Of a stretch of DNA of 42,832 bases, positions 34,950 through 42,832 are shown piece by piece. Within the stretch, counting starts at the first letter, position 1; each line of letters starts with the position of its first letter. Under the pieces are notes generated by a model. The model had not been told where the DNA came from and did no database searches. It saw only the letters and a list, made by a program, of their open reading frames with translations. Source of the stretch: a virus. The DNA is taken from IMG/VR virus record IMGVR_UViG_3300020411_000263, positions 1 through 42,832 of that record; one strand, 5' to 3'. Made by a program: the position numbers and the translations under genes.

Positions 34950-34989
34950 GAAATCGTTACATTGAGTCACAATTAATAATTCTATATAT

Positions 34990-35503
34990 ATCTAATTCAT
35001 TAAATCTTATATGACATATAAGTAAAGCTTATGTTATGAGACAAAAACAGATCTCATGAGACTCAGGTAAGAATGTGTCAAGGTTTGTTAAGTTTTGTTA
35101 CATTCCAGGGCGTCTCGCTGAGACTCAAGTTATACCAGTCAATCCCCGCTGGGCTATTTTGTAACATATTGAAATAATCTTGTGGGGGTTCCGTGATAGT
35201 GAGACAAGGTGCGGATAACCGAACAAAGAACCCCCCACAGGGGTCGTGCCCATCATCGACTCTTGAGAATAGGCTTCGGAAAATTATGCCAAAATTTAGC
35301 ATCCCGCAATGCTACCCACGTTATATACGAGATAGGAGCAGCTACCCTTAGTATTAGTAAGAGTAAGAGTAATTTTTTAATCATATATCGTGCAACTTAC
35401 CACGATTTGTAGTAGAGGGGGAGTGTCGAAGACATCTTCCCCTCATGACCGCTGTTTCCACCCACGAGGAGCACCACTTCCCCGTGTGTTATGGTGGGGT
35501 TGA
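34990..35503. other. Gene-free interval expected to hold the genome termini
   Basis: In T7-like genomes the large terminase is near the right end and the early promoters near the left end, both next to the terminal direct repeat. Here the two are joined, so the collapsed repeat should lie in this interval. I see no convincing gene. Local features are a TCTCATGAGA palindrome (35052-35061), a GTCTC-GCT-GAGAC hairpin (35112-35124), an ATCGTG/CACGAT hairpin (35387-35406), and short tandem TAAGAG units near 35358-35370. The exact cut sites cannot be read from one copy. Confidence 0.5.
35415..35444 (-). promoter_or_regulatory. Strong hairpin downstream of the large terminase gene
   Basis: A stem of GAGGGG with CCCCTC enclosing an internal loop and a second TGTC-TTC-GACA stem, located about 60 nt after the terminase stop. 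No T-tract follows on the minus strand, so it is not a canonical intrinsic terminator. It may stabilise the 3' end of late mRNA or mark the region near the packaging end. Confidence 0.45.
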
Positions 35504-37234
35504 CTAAACCCATGTGTGTGTATGGCTTTTAGTAGCCCCTCTGGCCTCTCTTCTTTGGTCTAAGTCCATTCCTAGTACCATGTGATTTGCCTCTGCTTCA
35601 GGGTCATCCATCCAAGCTTCTAGATGGTCGATCCACTCTTCATGTCTCCTGTCCCTAATTTGTTGCTGGGCTGAGATGGCGAGGGCATCGGTGAACCATT
35701 TAACTCCTTGGGCAAGGGAGTCAATTCTGTCGTCATGTCTAACGGCACCTTTTTCCCTACACATTCGGGAGATTTGATATCCAAGCATATATTGGAATCT
35801 ATTTTCAGTTGCTTCATCAGCATTTGACGCATAATCCCATTCAATAACTTTGGGATCAATAACCAACCTGTGCTGATTAAAAACAGGCTCAAGGCTATCA
35901 ATGATACGGTCTTCTTTCCTGACATTTGCTCTAGTTTCCTCTATGTTAATGTTTGTCTTTGTCGTCTGACAATGCTTTCTAAATAGCTCTGATACAATAC
36001 CATCGCCAAAGTTGCTCTCGATGAGCAGCGTACTCGCACCATACTTACGGCATCTCCTTAATATTTCTAATAGTGTCTTATCTGAGTATCCGTCTTTAGA
36101 TGCAAACATTTCGTGTACATATATAAGTCCGTTTAACTGAGACAAGAATGTTGCTACCGTTTCATCGGCTCCACGCCCAGATGGGTCAACACTACAAATA
36201 GTTTCACTATATTCTATCCATTCTCCTTGAATAGCCATAGGTCTGTAGTAATAATCCCCTGGGAGTCCCACACAAGGTAGATCTTTGACTATATTGTCTG
36301 GATCAGAGCACCATATTATGTTTTCTGGTGCATGTGTTGGGTTAACTGAGTTGACAATTAGGTCAGCAAACTTTAATGGGAACTTCTCTGCGTCAGATAG
36401 GCTAGTATCTAGCATAAACTGTAGCATGAAGTTGGATCTACCCATAGATGACTCTCTTTCAAGTAAGTCTTCTTCTTTAAAGCGAGTATCAGTAGGTTTC
36501 CATGTTAAATCAGTTTCATTGTCTAAATCTTCGACTAATTGCGGGGCTAATAAGCCATCATACATGGCTATTTTGCGGGGATACCGTGCTGGCCACACAA
36601 ATGGTCTATAGCTACGTTCTCTTAGCTTATTATAGACAGTGAATGTTGTTTGAGGAGTACCAAGAAACATAATACGAGACTGACGTTTAGGAGTAAGAAT
36701 AGACTCACATTCAGTAACAAGTTGTAAGAGTTTTTCACGTTGTAGCTCCGTCATACTGTTATTAGGTACTTCGACATCATCGAGTACCATAAGGTCTGCT
36801 CTAGACCCCGTTAGCTGCCCTGTGATACCCACAGACTTAACTGAGGGTGCTTGGTGTGGTGCAGCTGGCCCAACATCGAAAGAGATACGACTCCACCGTT
36901 GGTCATCATTCTTAGGTTTAAGATGAGACAACCAAGGTACTTCTAGTATTAATCTTTGACAAAAGATACTAAATGAGTCAGCTCTGTCTTTTGATGCAGA
37001 TACAACCATAATTTTTTCGTTTGGGTCATTAAATAACGTCCAAAGTACGAAGGCAGCAGTAATCCAAGATTTTCCTACTCCCCGAAACGCTTGTATCTGT
37101 AGTCTTTTTGGCCCATGTTGTAGATATTCAGCTATACATAATTGTGCCCTTGTGGGGACAGGTAAGTTAAGGTGTGTCCATATAGCTGTTAAAAATATCC
37201 TAAAATCTTTATGTAGTTCTTCTTCTAAGCTCAT
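35504..37234 (-). CDS. terL: Terminase large subunit (DNA maturase B, gp19-like)
   Basis: A 576-residue packaging motor (T7 gp19: 586). The ATPase has Walker A-like FRGVGKSW near residue 51 and Walker B LMVLDDVEV; the nuclease half begins at CSVDPSGRGADETV, holds LLIESNFGDG and ends with an acidic RHDDRIDSLAQGV motif, the third metal-binding Asp of the RNase H-like fold. It cuts concatemers and pumps DNA into the procapsid through the portal. It is the last gene before the genome end and overlaps the small gene upstream by 4 nt. Confidence 0.96.
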   Translation of the reverse strand: MSLEEELHKDFRIFLTAIWTHLNLPVPTRAQLCIAEYLQHGPKRLQIQAFRGVGKSWITAAFVLWTLFNDPNEKIMVVSASKDRADSFSIFCQRLILEVPWLSHLKPKNDDQRWSRISFDVGPAAPHQAPSVKSVGITGQLTGSRADLMVLDDVEVPNNSMTELQREKLLQLVTECESILTPKRQSRIMFLGTPQTTFTVYNKLRERSYRPFVWPARYPRKIAMYDGLLAPQLVEDLDNETDLTWKPTDTRFKEEDLLERESSMGRSNFMLQFMLDTSLSDAEKFPLKFADLIVNSVNPTHAPENIIWCSDPDNIVKDLPCVGLPGDYYYRPMAIQGEWIEYSETICSVDPSGRGADETVATFLSQLNGLIYVHEMFASKDGYSDKTLLEILRRCRKYGASTLLIESNFGDGIVSELFRKHCQTTKTNINIEETRANVRKEDRIIDSLEPVFNQHRLVIDPKVIEWDYASNADEATENRFQYMLGYQISRMCREKGAVRHDDRIDSLAQGVKWFTDALAISAQQQIRDRRHEEWIDHLEAWMDDPEAEANHMVLGMDLDQRREARGATKSHTHTWV

Positions 37235-37515
37235 ACATCACCTATAGACATATCATCTAAACCTACCACTTCAGATGGTGAAGTTTTTATCGGTTTTGTA
37301 TTATCTATAACTACATTTACATCAGTACCAAATACTTTATTATATTGCTTTAGAGCTCTGTCTACAGCTTGCTTAGATTTATAATCTATATACTTAGGTT
37401 CAAACCATAACAGGAACCACACCACTGCCCAGCGAATGGGCTTTGGCGTAGCTCTAGCTATGTCTTTCAGTTCACCTAATTTTAGTTTTGATACACTTAA
37501 AAATTGGTTAATCAT
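37231..37515 (-). CDS. Hypothetical protein upstream of terminase
   Basis: A 94-residue protein with a basic N-terminal helix, a hydrophobic stretch PIRWAVVWFLLWF (about residues 26-38, short for a membrane span) and an acidic end (DDMSIGDV). I recognise no family. It is coupled by 4-nt overlaps to the HNH gene before it and the terminase after it, so it may help packaging or lysis. Confidence 0.7.
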   Translation of the reverse strand: MINQFLSVSKLKLGELKDIARATPKPIRWAVVWFLLWFEPKYIDYKSKQAVDRALKQYNKVFGTDVNVVIDNTKPIKTSPSEVVGLDDMSIGDV

Positions 37516-37841
37516 TTAATCCAGTTTAGTATATGTTGTTCTCTAAATGGGTTAGGTGGAAACGTAGTACGAAACCACGTTAGCCAGTCCATACTTCCTT
37601 TTTCTTGATTACATCTTCTACAGGCTGGAACACAGTTCTTAGCCATGTGGCTACCTCCAGCACATCTGGGGCGTACATGGTCAATGGTAAGATCAAATTC
37701 ATGATGTCGCTCTCCGCAATAAATACATTCATAATTGTTTGCCTCCTTAATAGCTTTTCTCCAGAGTTTTTTAGCATCCGTTGATGTCATAACTATTAAG
37801 TTTTGTGTGTAATCTTTATAAGTAGGAAGTACTGGTATCAT
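37512..37841 (-). CDS. HNH endonuclease
   Basis: A 109-residue protein with the complete HNH signature: CIYC..HHEFDLTIDHVRPRCAGGSHMAKNCVPACRRCNQEKG, with two zinc Cys pairs (CIYC and CRRC), the His of DHVRP and the Asn/His of the last helix. HNH nucleases next to terminase genes often assist packaging-end cleavage in other phages; free-standing ones can be homing nucleases. The adjacency to TerL and TerS favours the first, but this is inference. ATG 37790 is an alternative shorter start. Confidence 0.85.
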   Translation of the reverse strand: MIPVLPTYKDYTQNLIVMTSTDAKKLWRKAIKEANNYECIYCGERHHEFDLTIDHVRPRCAGGSHMAKNCVPACRRCNQEKGSMDWLTWFRTTFPPNPFREQHILNWIK

Positions 37842-38107
37842 TTTCTACCACGATTTCTTGCTCTATTTGTTGAAGGATCCTCACGTACTAGTCTTCCTGA
37901 TTTAGTGTGTGAAAAATCCTTACCGCCCTTGCCGTATTCCCCAGCCTTCCGCCTGGCACCGTTAAGTTCGGCTCTATATCTTTTGTTTGCCGTGGTTTTG
38001 TTTCGTTTTCTTTGGGCAGCATTTTTCTTTTGTCTAGACTCTGGATTGAGTCTATAATTTCTTGCACTTCTCCGTAGTTGAGAAAGTGGTTTACGTTTAG
38101 GAGCCAT
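37838..38107 (-). CDS. Highly basic small protein
   Basis: An 89-residue protein with about a third Lys and Arg (RKRNKTTANKRYRAEL) and a Gly-rich turn YGKGGKDFSHTKSGRLV. Small proteins of this kind sit near HNH or terminase genes in several marine phages and have no assigned role. The charge suggests nucleic-acid binding. Both ends overlap the neighbouring genes (TAATG and ATGA), so it belongs to the packaging operon. Confidence 0.75.
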   Translation of the reverse strand: MAPKRKPLSQLRRSARNYRLNPESRQKKNAAQRKRNKTTANKRYRAELNGARRKAGEYGKGGKDFSHTKSGRLVREDPSTNRARNRGRK

Positions 38108-38340
38108 TAGCTTTTAACTGCTTTTTGTACTGCATCGAAGTCTATCTTTGGCATAACACTAGCCAATTTACTAAGGGGTGACGTATCAAACGCAACCCCA
38201 GTAATGTCATTTTTATATAGCCAATCAGATGCAGCTTTCAAATCAGCAGTTGTTGCTTCACCAGCTTTTATTCTTTTTAAGAACTCTTCGGTGACAAGTG
38301 CATGTAACTCGTTAAACTGCGATTCTCCAGCTCTGTTCAT
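38107..38340 (-). CDS. Terminase small subunit-like (DNA maturase A, gp18-like)
   Basis: A 77-residue helical protein (T7 gp18: 89). The segment FNELHALVTEEFLKRIKAGEATTADLKAASDWLYKNDI is the pattern of small terminase subunits in T7-like marine phages: a helical pair with a Gly-Glu-Ala-Thr turn leading into a recognition helix. It would bind the concatemer junction and guide TerL. Two small genes lie between it and TerL, unlike T7 where only the lysis gene gp18.5 intervenes. Confidence 0.75.
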   Translation of the reverse strand: MNRAGESQFNELHALVTEEFLKRIKAGEATTADLKAASDWLYKNDITGVAFDTSPLSKLASVMPKIDFDAVQKAVKS

Positions 38341-38495
38341 TTAATATCTAGTCCTTTTTTAACTATTTGTAATGCTTTGTCATCCAACTCGTTGTCAGTT
38401 GATTCTACTAGTTTCTCTAATAAATCTACGACAAACTGTTTAAACTTTGGACTTTTTAAAGCAGTAAGGACGAGTGGTTTGATTAGTGCTAACAT
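38337..38495 (-). CDS. 52-residue conserved-type small protein
   Basis: A 52-residue protein from ATG 38495 to a TGA overlapping the TerS start. The N-terminus LALIKPLVLTALKSPKFKQFVVDLLEKLVE is an amphipathic helical pair, and the tail is acidic then basic. Similar small proteins occur near lysis and packaging genes of cyanophages. It is a possible membrane-associated partner of the holin-like proteins upstream, without proof. The start is 1 nt after the previous stop. Confidence 0.65.
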   Translation of the reverse strand: MLALIKPLVLTALKSPKFKQFVVDLLEKLVESTDNELDDKALQIVKKGLDIK

Positions 38496-38496
38496 T

Positions 38497-38988
38497 TTAC
38501 TTTTTTAATAGTGATTGAATTGGTACGATATCTGAACACACGTGATAAATACGAGTATTCGGGCGTATCGTAAAGCCCTTTTGTTGTAATTCCGCACATT
38601 TTAAAGCACGGACAAGCTCGTAGTCGAGCCTCATTTTCTCTTCTTGCCGTTTAGCAATTTCTTTACACTGTTTGTAACCTGATTTGTCTAAGGGAACCAT
38701 AAAGTTAACTTGGAACCCCCAGTTCTCTGCTATAGTATAACTAGACTGATTACCAAACTCATCCCTAGGGGTTGTGTGATTACCCATATAGAAAGGTTGG
38801 AATGTCATTGTACTTCCATTACAACTTATATTTGGCCCAAAGAACTGTCTACTTTGAGCTCCATTGTTCTGGAATTGTACAGCCTGATTTGTGACGTTTC
38901 CCGTAGCAGCTGCCACAGGGTTACTATTGTTAACAGTCTCTCCTTCCGCAAAAGCGGGTGAAGTTATTGAGAGAAGATAGAGTAGGAT
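38497..38988 (-). CDS. Secreted protein with no canonical start codon
   Basis: The frame encodes ILLYLLSITSPAFA, a clear signal peptide ending in AFA, followed by about 150 residues of mature protein with several Cys, a beta-rich core and a Lys/Glu-rich coiled segment (KQCKEIAKRQEEKMRLDYELVRALKCAELQQ). Yet no ATG, GTG or TTG precedes the signal peptide closely in frame; the nearest ATG is far upstream inside the previous gene where the frame is clearly shadow. I set the start at an ATC (38988). The stop of the preceding secreted protein overlaps. Likely periplasmic, perhaps spanin-like in role. Confidence 0.6.
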   Translation of the reverse strand: MLLYLLSITSPAFAEGETVNNSNPVAAATGNVTNQAVQFQNNGAQSRQFFGPNISCNGSTMTFQPFYMGNHTTPRDEFGNQSSYTIAENWGFQVNFMVPLDKSGYKQCKEIAKRQEEKMRLDYELVRALKCAELQQKGFTIRPNTRIYHVCSDIVPIQSLLKK

Positions 38989-39326
38989 GTAGTGGTACTG
39001 TCTGTTTCGATTTCTCTTTCTATTGTGATTGTTTCTATAGTCCCAGCTTCTCTGGTTGTGATCTGTAGATCCCAGTCCACTGCGTTGGTTGTTGGTGTAT
39101 AGGTTGCGTTGTCTGAACCTATCCCACCAGTTCCGCCAACGGTGATGTTTGTACCACTGTAAGTTGTCACGGCTGCACCTTTGATGTCGTGCTCTATAGT
39201 CTCGGTTATTACTTGGTTTGTTGTCGTTGTCGACTGCATCGACCCTGTTGTAAACTGAGGCGTGACAGTGTTTGCTCTCGCTACTGCGGGGGACAACAAA
39301 GTCAAGAGTATTATCCATTTAGTCAT
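38964..39326 (-). CDS. Secreted Thr-rich protein
   Basis: A 120-residue protein with a good signal peptide (MTKWIILLTLLSPAVARA) and a mature domain full of Thr and Gly in beta-strand patterns (TTYSGTNITVGGTGGIG). Such proteins fold outside the cytoplasm. It begins 4 nt inside the two-span protein gene and its end overlaps the signal peptide of the next secreted protein. Function unknown; position after holin-like genes suggests a part in lysis or in modifying the envelope. Confidence 0.75.
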   Translation of the reverse strand: MTKWIILLTLLSPAVARANTVTPQFTTGSMQSTTTTNQVITETIEHDIKGAAVTTYSGTNITVGGTGGIGSDNATYTPTTNAVDWDLQITTREAGTIETITIEREIETDSTTTSYSIFSQ

Positions 39327-39628
39327 GTCTTTGGAGTTTCTTGTTTCTTTGCCATTGGGCAGTTTGGTGCTTTGTTGTTACCGTGTGATTTACCAGTAGT
39401 CAAGCCAAATGTGGCAAGAGCTCCCGTAAAAACGCTGGCCACAAACGTGATATCTGAGTTACCAGACTTCTTTACCATAGGTATATCTACATAGTTCATG
39501 GTAATAATAAAACCAGACCAAACAACAACACCTAATCGGACAAAAGTACCTAGTATTTCTATTTGATGTTCTTTGTCCTCAGCAATGTCTTTTAGTTTAG
39601 TGACTAATCCTTTTTTCTTTTCTTCCAT
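39323..39628 (-). CDS. Holin-like two-span membrane protein
   Basis: A 101-residue protein with a charged N-terminus (MEEKKKGLVTKLKDIAEDKEHQ), two likely membrane helices (TFVRLGVVVWSGFIITMNYV and ITFVASVFTGALATFGLTTG) and a polar, Lys-rich C-terminus. Size and topology match class II holins, the timers that open the inner membrane. No endolysin gene adjoins, but a holin can also release an enzyme encoded elsewhere. It overlaps the upstream gene by 25 nt. Confidence 0.65.
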   Translation of the reverse strand: MEEKKKGLVTKLKDIAEDKEHQIEILGTFVRLGVVVWSGFIITMNYVDIPMVKKSGNSDITFVASVFTGALATFGLTTGKSHGNNKAPNCPMAKKQETPKT

Positions 39629-39984
39629 TTATCTATCTTACCTTGTATGAACTTTTGTATTTGTTTTTTAATAGTATCGAAAAACGGTTGGGCAAACGTA
39701 GTTACCGCTACAGCAGATACCGCTGCATAACTTGCAGCCACCACTACTTCGCCAGTAGGTAATGGTATATCTACATTGAATTTTGGTATAGTTAACTTTG
39801 GCGGGGGTGGCTGTTCCTTAGTTTCTGTCTTAATGGGTTGTGTACCTTCAGGCTCTTTAAGATCACTTGGAGGTACTACCATAGGGACATAACTAGGAAC
39901 GTCAGCTGTAGGAAGCGGTATTGAGATTGTTTCTATTTCTTGTACATTTGGCAATACTATATTTTGCCACTGTGGTGTTGTCAT
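39604..39984 (-). CDS. Pro-rich protein with one membrane segment
   Basis: A 126-residue protein: a Pro/Thr/Glu-rich N-terminal half (QPPPPKLTIPKFNVDIPLP), a hydrophobic helix (VVVAASYAAVSAVAVTTFA) at about 85-103 and a very basic end (KFIQGKIDKWKKRKKD). The layout is like a periplasmic or tail-associated protein anchored near its C-terminus. It follows the tail fibre region and precedes the holin-like gene. No family is recognised with certainty. Confidence 0.7.
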   Translation of the reverse strand: MTTPQWQNIVLPNVQEIETISIPLPTADVPSYVPMVVPPSDLKEPEGTQPIKTETKEQPPPPKLTIPKFNVDIPLPTGEVVVAASYAAVSAVAVTTFAQPFFDTIKKQIQKFIQGKIDKWKKRKKD

Positions 39985-40123
39985 ATGTGTACCTATAAAT
40001 AGGTCTAGCTTTGGGTTTCCAATGATGTATAACCCCAGAAATAATAAAACAATTTGTAATTACCGTAAGCAAAGTAAAGGCTTTATTTAAGTCTTTCTTG
40101 AATAACTCACGATTAAACTTCAT
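39902..40123 (-). CDS. Small membrane protein overlapping the next gene
   Basis: A 73-residue frame whose ATG overlaps the tail fibre stop (TAATG). Residues 12-35 form a hydrophobic span (LNKAFTLLTVITNCFIISGVI) followed by basic residues, consistent with an inner-membrane protein. The last 28 residues overlap the Pro-rich gene in another frame and look like shadow, but no earlier stop exists. A holin partner or antiholin role is possible, not shown. Confidence 0.6.
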   Translation of the reverse strand: MKFNRELFKKDLNKAFTLLTVITNCFIISGVIHHWKPKARPIYRYTYDNTTVAKYSIAKCTRNRNNLNTASYS

Positions 40124-42832
40124 TATGGATTATTTTGGTTATAAGTTTTAATTAATGTAATTTCTTGATATTGTACACCGTTTTGTCCACCAAATACGAA
40201 CATCTGGAAATATCTAGTTACACCTTGATGGGTTGATGGAACATCATAAGTTTGTAGTCCACTTCCATGAGATCCCATGTTTCTTGCACCAAACGCTCCA
40301 GAACCGTGTGAGTTACCACTTGGTTGTGATGTTGTCCAGGAACTACCTTGGTTATAACGATAACCGTTAACGTTAGTATATATACTAGAAACATAGATTT
40401 GGCATTTATCATGCCCTGTTGGTATAGTAATAGCATTACTGTATAAGAAGTGATGGAATCCAGCGTATGTACTGCCAGTACCATTACCATATACACGTAA
40501 TCTATTGTTGTTAGCATTACCACCACCAGAAGCGTTAGGGTTATATCCTGTATGACTCCAAGTTGTACCCGATCTAGTACCAGTAGCACCGTAGTTAGTA
40601 CCAGCAAACCAGAATATAGGGTTTGGTGCAGCAAGAACTACAATATTAAAGTTTCTGTCTACTGTGTTACCAGCAGTATCAGTTGCTCTAAGTGTAAAGT
40701 TGTAAGTCGTATCAGATGTAACGTTTGGAGCTGTACCTGTAATAGCACCTGTAGAACTGTTTAACGACAAGTTCATAGTTGCAGCAGGGGTGTTAGCGTT
40801 AGATGTTAACACACTTGTTGTTTCAGAATATGTGATAGCTTGACCATCAGCATCCGAAGCAGCTACACTTAATCCACTTACGGCTGTGTTCTTAACTTGG
40901 TTACTACCAATTTGTCCAGAAGCAGTAGTCCACGTTGGAGCGTTACCAGCACTAACTTCTACTTCGGGTGCAGCTACAGCTTCACCGCCATCAGGGTTAG
41001 TTACCTTAATAGAATAAGGAGCACCAGCTACAAGTAATGCAGGGCTGACAGCTGTTAGCTGGGTAGAACTGTTAAATGAAACAGAACCAGCAGCAACAGA
41101 AGTACCATCGCCACCCATGTAGTGTACAGTTGCACCACTTACAAAATCTTCTCCAGTAATAACCATACTTGTACCAGCAGCACCAGTAGTTGTAGTGTTT
41201 GTTACTTTATAGATCTGTGGTGAGCTTGCCCCAACTCCAGACCATGCACTTCCGTTATACACTTCTAGTTGACTAGTTGTAGTGTTATAACGTAGGGCAC
41301 CAGTTGAAGCTGAACCTCTTTGAGCTGTAGTTCCAGAAGGTATAACAAAGTTACCAGTACCTAAAACCTTGGCTCCATCAGTTGTAGTCTGAAGTTTTGC
41401 TGTACCATTGAATGATAACTTAACGTCAGCATCAGAATCTGATATAAGTTGTGAGTGGTTAGCTCCAGCATTTTGTACATAGAAGTCATCTGCTTTTACA
41501 ACTAGACTTCCACTTCCAGCTTCTTCTATATAAGAGTTGTTGTCACTACTAGAGTGTCGGATTACTAAATCAGTACCATCTCCAAATGTAGCTTTTACAT
41601 CATCATTAAATTCTAAAGCCTGATCGCTTGCATCAAATAATATATTTTTATTTGTTGTACCAGAATTAATCTGAACATCTCCATCAGTATCTAAACCAGC
41701 TTGACAATGTAATTTACCTTGTGAAACAACTTCTCCACTAGTATTAATTTTAAATTTACTTGCACTGTTAGTAGAATCTCTTATATCAAATTCTCCGCCA
41801 TTTACTTTTATTTCGTAGTCTGGGTTTGCATCAGAATCTACAAAACTAACAGTAGGTGCTGTTGAGTTAATAATAATATTACCAGCATTAGTAGTTAAAC
41901 TGTTGCCAGATACGTTACCATTTATACTGAAGTTTCCAGTACCACTTATATCGTTACCATTTAGGTCAAGGTTACCACCTAGCTGTGGTGATGTGTCACC
42001 AACTAAGTCTGTATTAACAGTTTCAAATGTAGGGTCTGCTCCGTTGTTTGCACGTAAGAACTTACCATCGTTAGATGATGTACCATGTTCTAGTTTAGCT
42101 AGTGTTACAGCTTCATTTAAAATTTTAGATGTCTCAACTGCATCAGTTTGTAGGTTTATAGCTGCAACTGTGTTGTGACCTATTTTTGCTCCAGTTACTG
42201 CATCGTCTGCAATCTTAGCTGTAGTTACTGCATCGTCATCTAATTCAAAATCTAGAGTCCCATCAGAGTCCTGATATGTAACTGTAAGACCTGTCTCAGT
42301 ATTTCCAGTAACCATGTTACCGACAATGTCTTGTACATTCTCAGTTGTTCTAGGTGTTGACCAAGATAATCCACCAGATCCGTCAGTTGTTAATACGTTA
42401 CCAGAAGCACCACCTGCTGTATTAGGAAATGTAAGTGTGTAATTTGCACCAGCACTGTGAGGTGGTGACTTTAATTTTATACCATGACTGTTTTGTGAAC
42501 AGTTAAGTTGTAGTGTACCATCAGCTCCACCAGCACCTCTAACTTCAGCAACACCAGTTCCGTTAGGAGTTAGTTTTACGTTTCCGTTAGTTACGTTAGT
42601 TCCAATGTTACCTTGCTCAATACTGTCTAAGCTAGTACCATCAGCAGCTATGTCTCTACCATCTACAGTTCCAGATACAGTTATGTTACCTGTAACCGAA
42701 GCTCCTGATGAAGTAACTTCTACTTTTGTATTACCACCAGACTGTATTTTTAAATTGCCTTGTCCAGCATCATTAATAATAGAGTCGTTAGCATTATGGA
42801 ATATTTCTAAGTCTGAACCTGTACCAAGTTTT
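40123..42832 (-). CDS. Tail fibre protein, 5' end outside window
   Basis: The visible 902 residues have no start; the frame runs off the right edge. The N-terminal visible part has DIVGNMVTGNTETGLTV and repeats of DDAVTTAKIADDAVTGAKIG type, typical of marine phage fibres. A region of LGTGSDLEIFHNAND and DLVIRHSSSDNN repeats follows the pattern of trimeric beta-helical shafts. About 41220-40970 encodes an IPT/TIG-like Ig domain (GTSMVITGEDF..), about 40950-40630 a cadherin-like He_PIG domain (SLNSSTGAITGTAP). The tip (last ~160 residues) is Gly/Asn/Tyr-rich and likely binds the receptor. The fibre selects the host strain. Confidence 0.9.
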   Translation of the reverse strand, partial: KLGTGSDLEIFHNANDSIINDAGQGNLKIQSGGNTKVEVTSSGASVTGNITVSGTVDGRDIAADGTSLDSIEQGNIGTNVTNGNVKLTPNGTGVAEVRGAGGADGTLQLNCSQNSHGIKLKSPPHSAGANYTLTFPNTAGGASGNVLTTDGSGGLSWSTPRTTENVQDIVGNMVTGNTETGLTVTYQDSDGTLDFELDDDAVTTAKIADDAVTGAKIGHNTVAAINLQTDAVETSKILNEAVTLAKLEHGTSSNDGKFLRANNGADPTFETVNTDLVGDTSPQLGGNLDLNGNDISGTGNFSINGNVSGNSLTTNAGNIIINSTAPTVSFVDSDANPDYEIKVNGGEFDIRDSTNSASKFKINTSGEVVSQGKLHCQAGLDTDGDVQINSGTTNKNILFDASDQALEFNDDVKATFGDGTDLVIRHSSSDNNSYIEEAGSGSLVVKADDFYVQNAGANHSQLISDSDADVKLSFNGTAKLQTTTDGAKVLGTGNFVIPSGTTAQRGSASTGALRYNTTTSQLEVYNGSAWSGVGASSPQIYKVTNTTTTGAAGTSMVITGEDFVSGATVHYMGGDGTSVAAGSVSFNSSTQLTAVSPALLVAGAPYSIKVTNPDGGEAVAAPEVEVSAGNAPTWTTASGQIGSNQVKNTAVSGLSVAASDADGQAITYSETTSVLTSNANTPAATMNLSLNSSTGAITGTAPNVTSDTTYNFTLRATDTAGNTVDRNFNIVVLAAPNPIFWFAGTNYGATGTRSGTTWSHTGYNPNASGGGNANNNRLRVYGNGTGSTYAGFHHFLYSNAITIPTGHDKCQIYVSSIYTNVNGYRYNQGSSWTTSQPSGNSHGSGAFGARNMGSHGSGLQTYDVPSTHQGVTRYFQMFVFGGQNGVQYQEITLIKTYNQNNP

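Noticed and set aside
35078-35302. Minus-strand 74-codon frame in the terminal interval
   Set aside because: No ribosome-binding site or family-like segment, and it lies where the terminal repeat and promoters are expected; not convincing as a gene.
38964-39326. Programmed -1 frameshift fusing the two secreted proteins
   Set aside because: The frames fit -1, but no slippery heptamer is present in the overlap, and a fusion would bury a second signal peptide inside the protein.
1-42832. CRISPR array, insertion sequence, integrase or transaldolase (talC) gene
   Set aside because: I looked for repeat-spacer arrays, transposase or integrase motifs and a talC-like protein and saw none; the missing piece between the window edges could still hold one.

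Overview
The window is most of the genome of a T7-like podovirus that infects marine cyanobacteria (Prochlorococcus or Synechococcus). Every convincing gene is on the minus strand, so the genome reads from right to left. A single-subunit RNA polymerase, T7-type replication genes, a T7-ordered virion block, and phage-borne psbA (photosystem II D1) and hli (high-light-inducible protein) next to the capsid gene together support this. The sequence alone does not settle which host genus it infects.

Layout in transcription order. The right edge cuts into a tail fibre gene (40123-42832). It is followed by small membrane or secreted proteins likely tied to lysis, a TerS-like protein, a basic protein, an HNH nuclease and the large terminase (38 to 35.5 kb). 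Next is a gene-free interval of about 1.36 kb (34146-35503), which should hold the physical genome ends (collapsed terminal repeat). It carries two good host-type promoters and a hairpin-rich leader. Then come early genes: a possible HhH-type protein, a cytosine methyltransferase, a KTSC protein, an endonuclease VII-like protein and several microproteins. These lead to RNA polymerase, SSB, endonuclease I, primase-helicase, a DNA polymerase split into two genes, a 5'-3' exonuclease and a compact class I ribonucleotide reductase pair.

The late block runs portal, scaffold, two small basic proteins, two 2-oxoglutarate/Fe(II) oxygenases, hli, psbA, a 17-residue peptide, an intrinsic terminator, major capsid protein, a second intrinsic terminator at the T7 T-phi position, tail tubular proteins A and B, and gp13-, gp14-, gp15- and gp16-like proteins. 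The left edge cuts the gp16-like gene. Because gp16 precedes the tail fibre in T7, the window is a circular permutation with a short missing piece between its two edges.

Main points of interest. (1) The gp16-like internal virion protein appears to carry an ADP-ribosyltransferase-like domain and an HELWH zinc-protease-like domain. (2) The gp15-like core protein ends in an M15 (VanY-type) peptidase domain. (3) The methyltransferase gene reads as methyltransferase-like sequence in two frames over its last third. (4) The reductase small subunit has Leu at the position that normally holds the radical Tyr. (5) The early leader looks like a structured RNA. (6) One secreted protein has no ordinary start codon.
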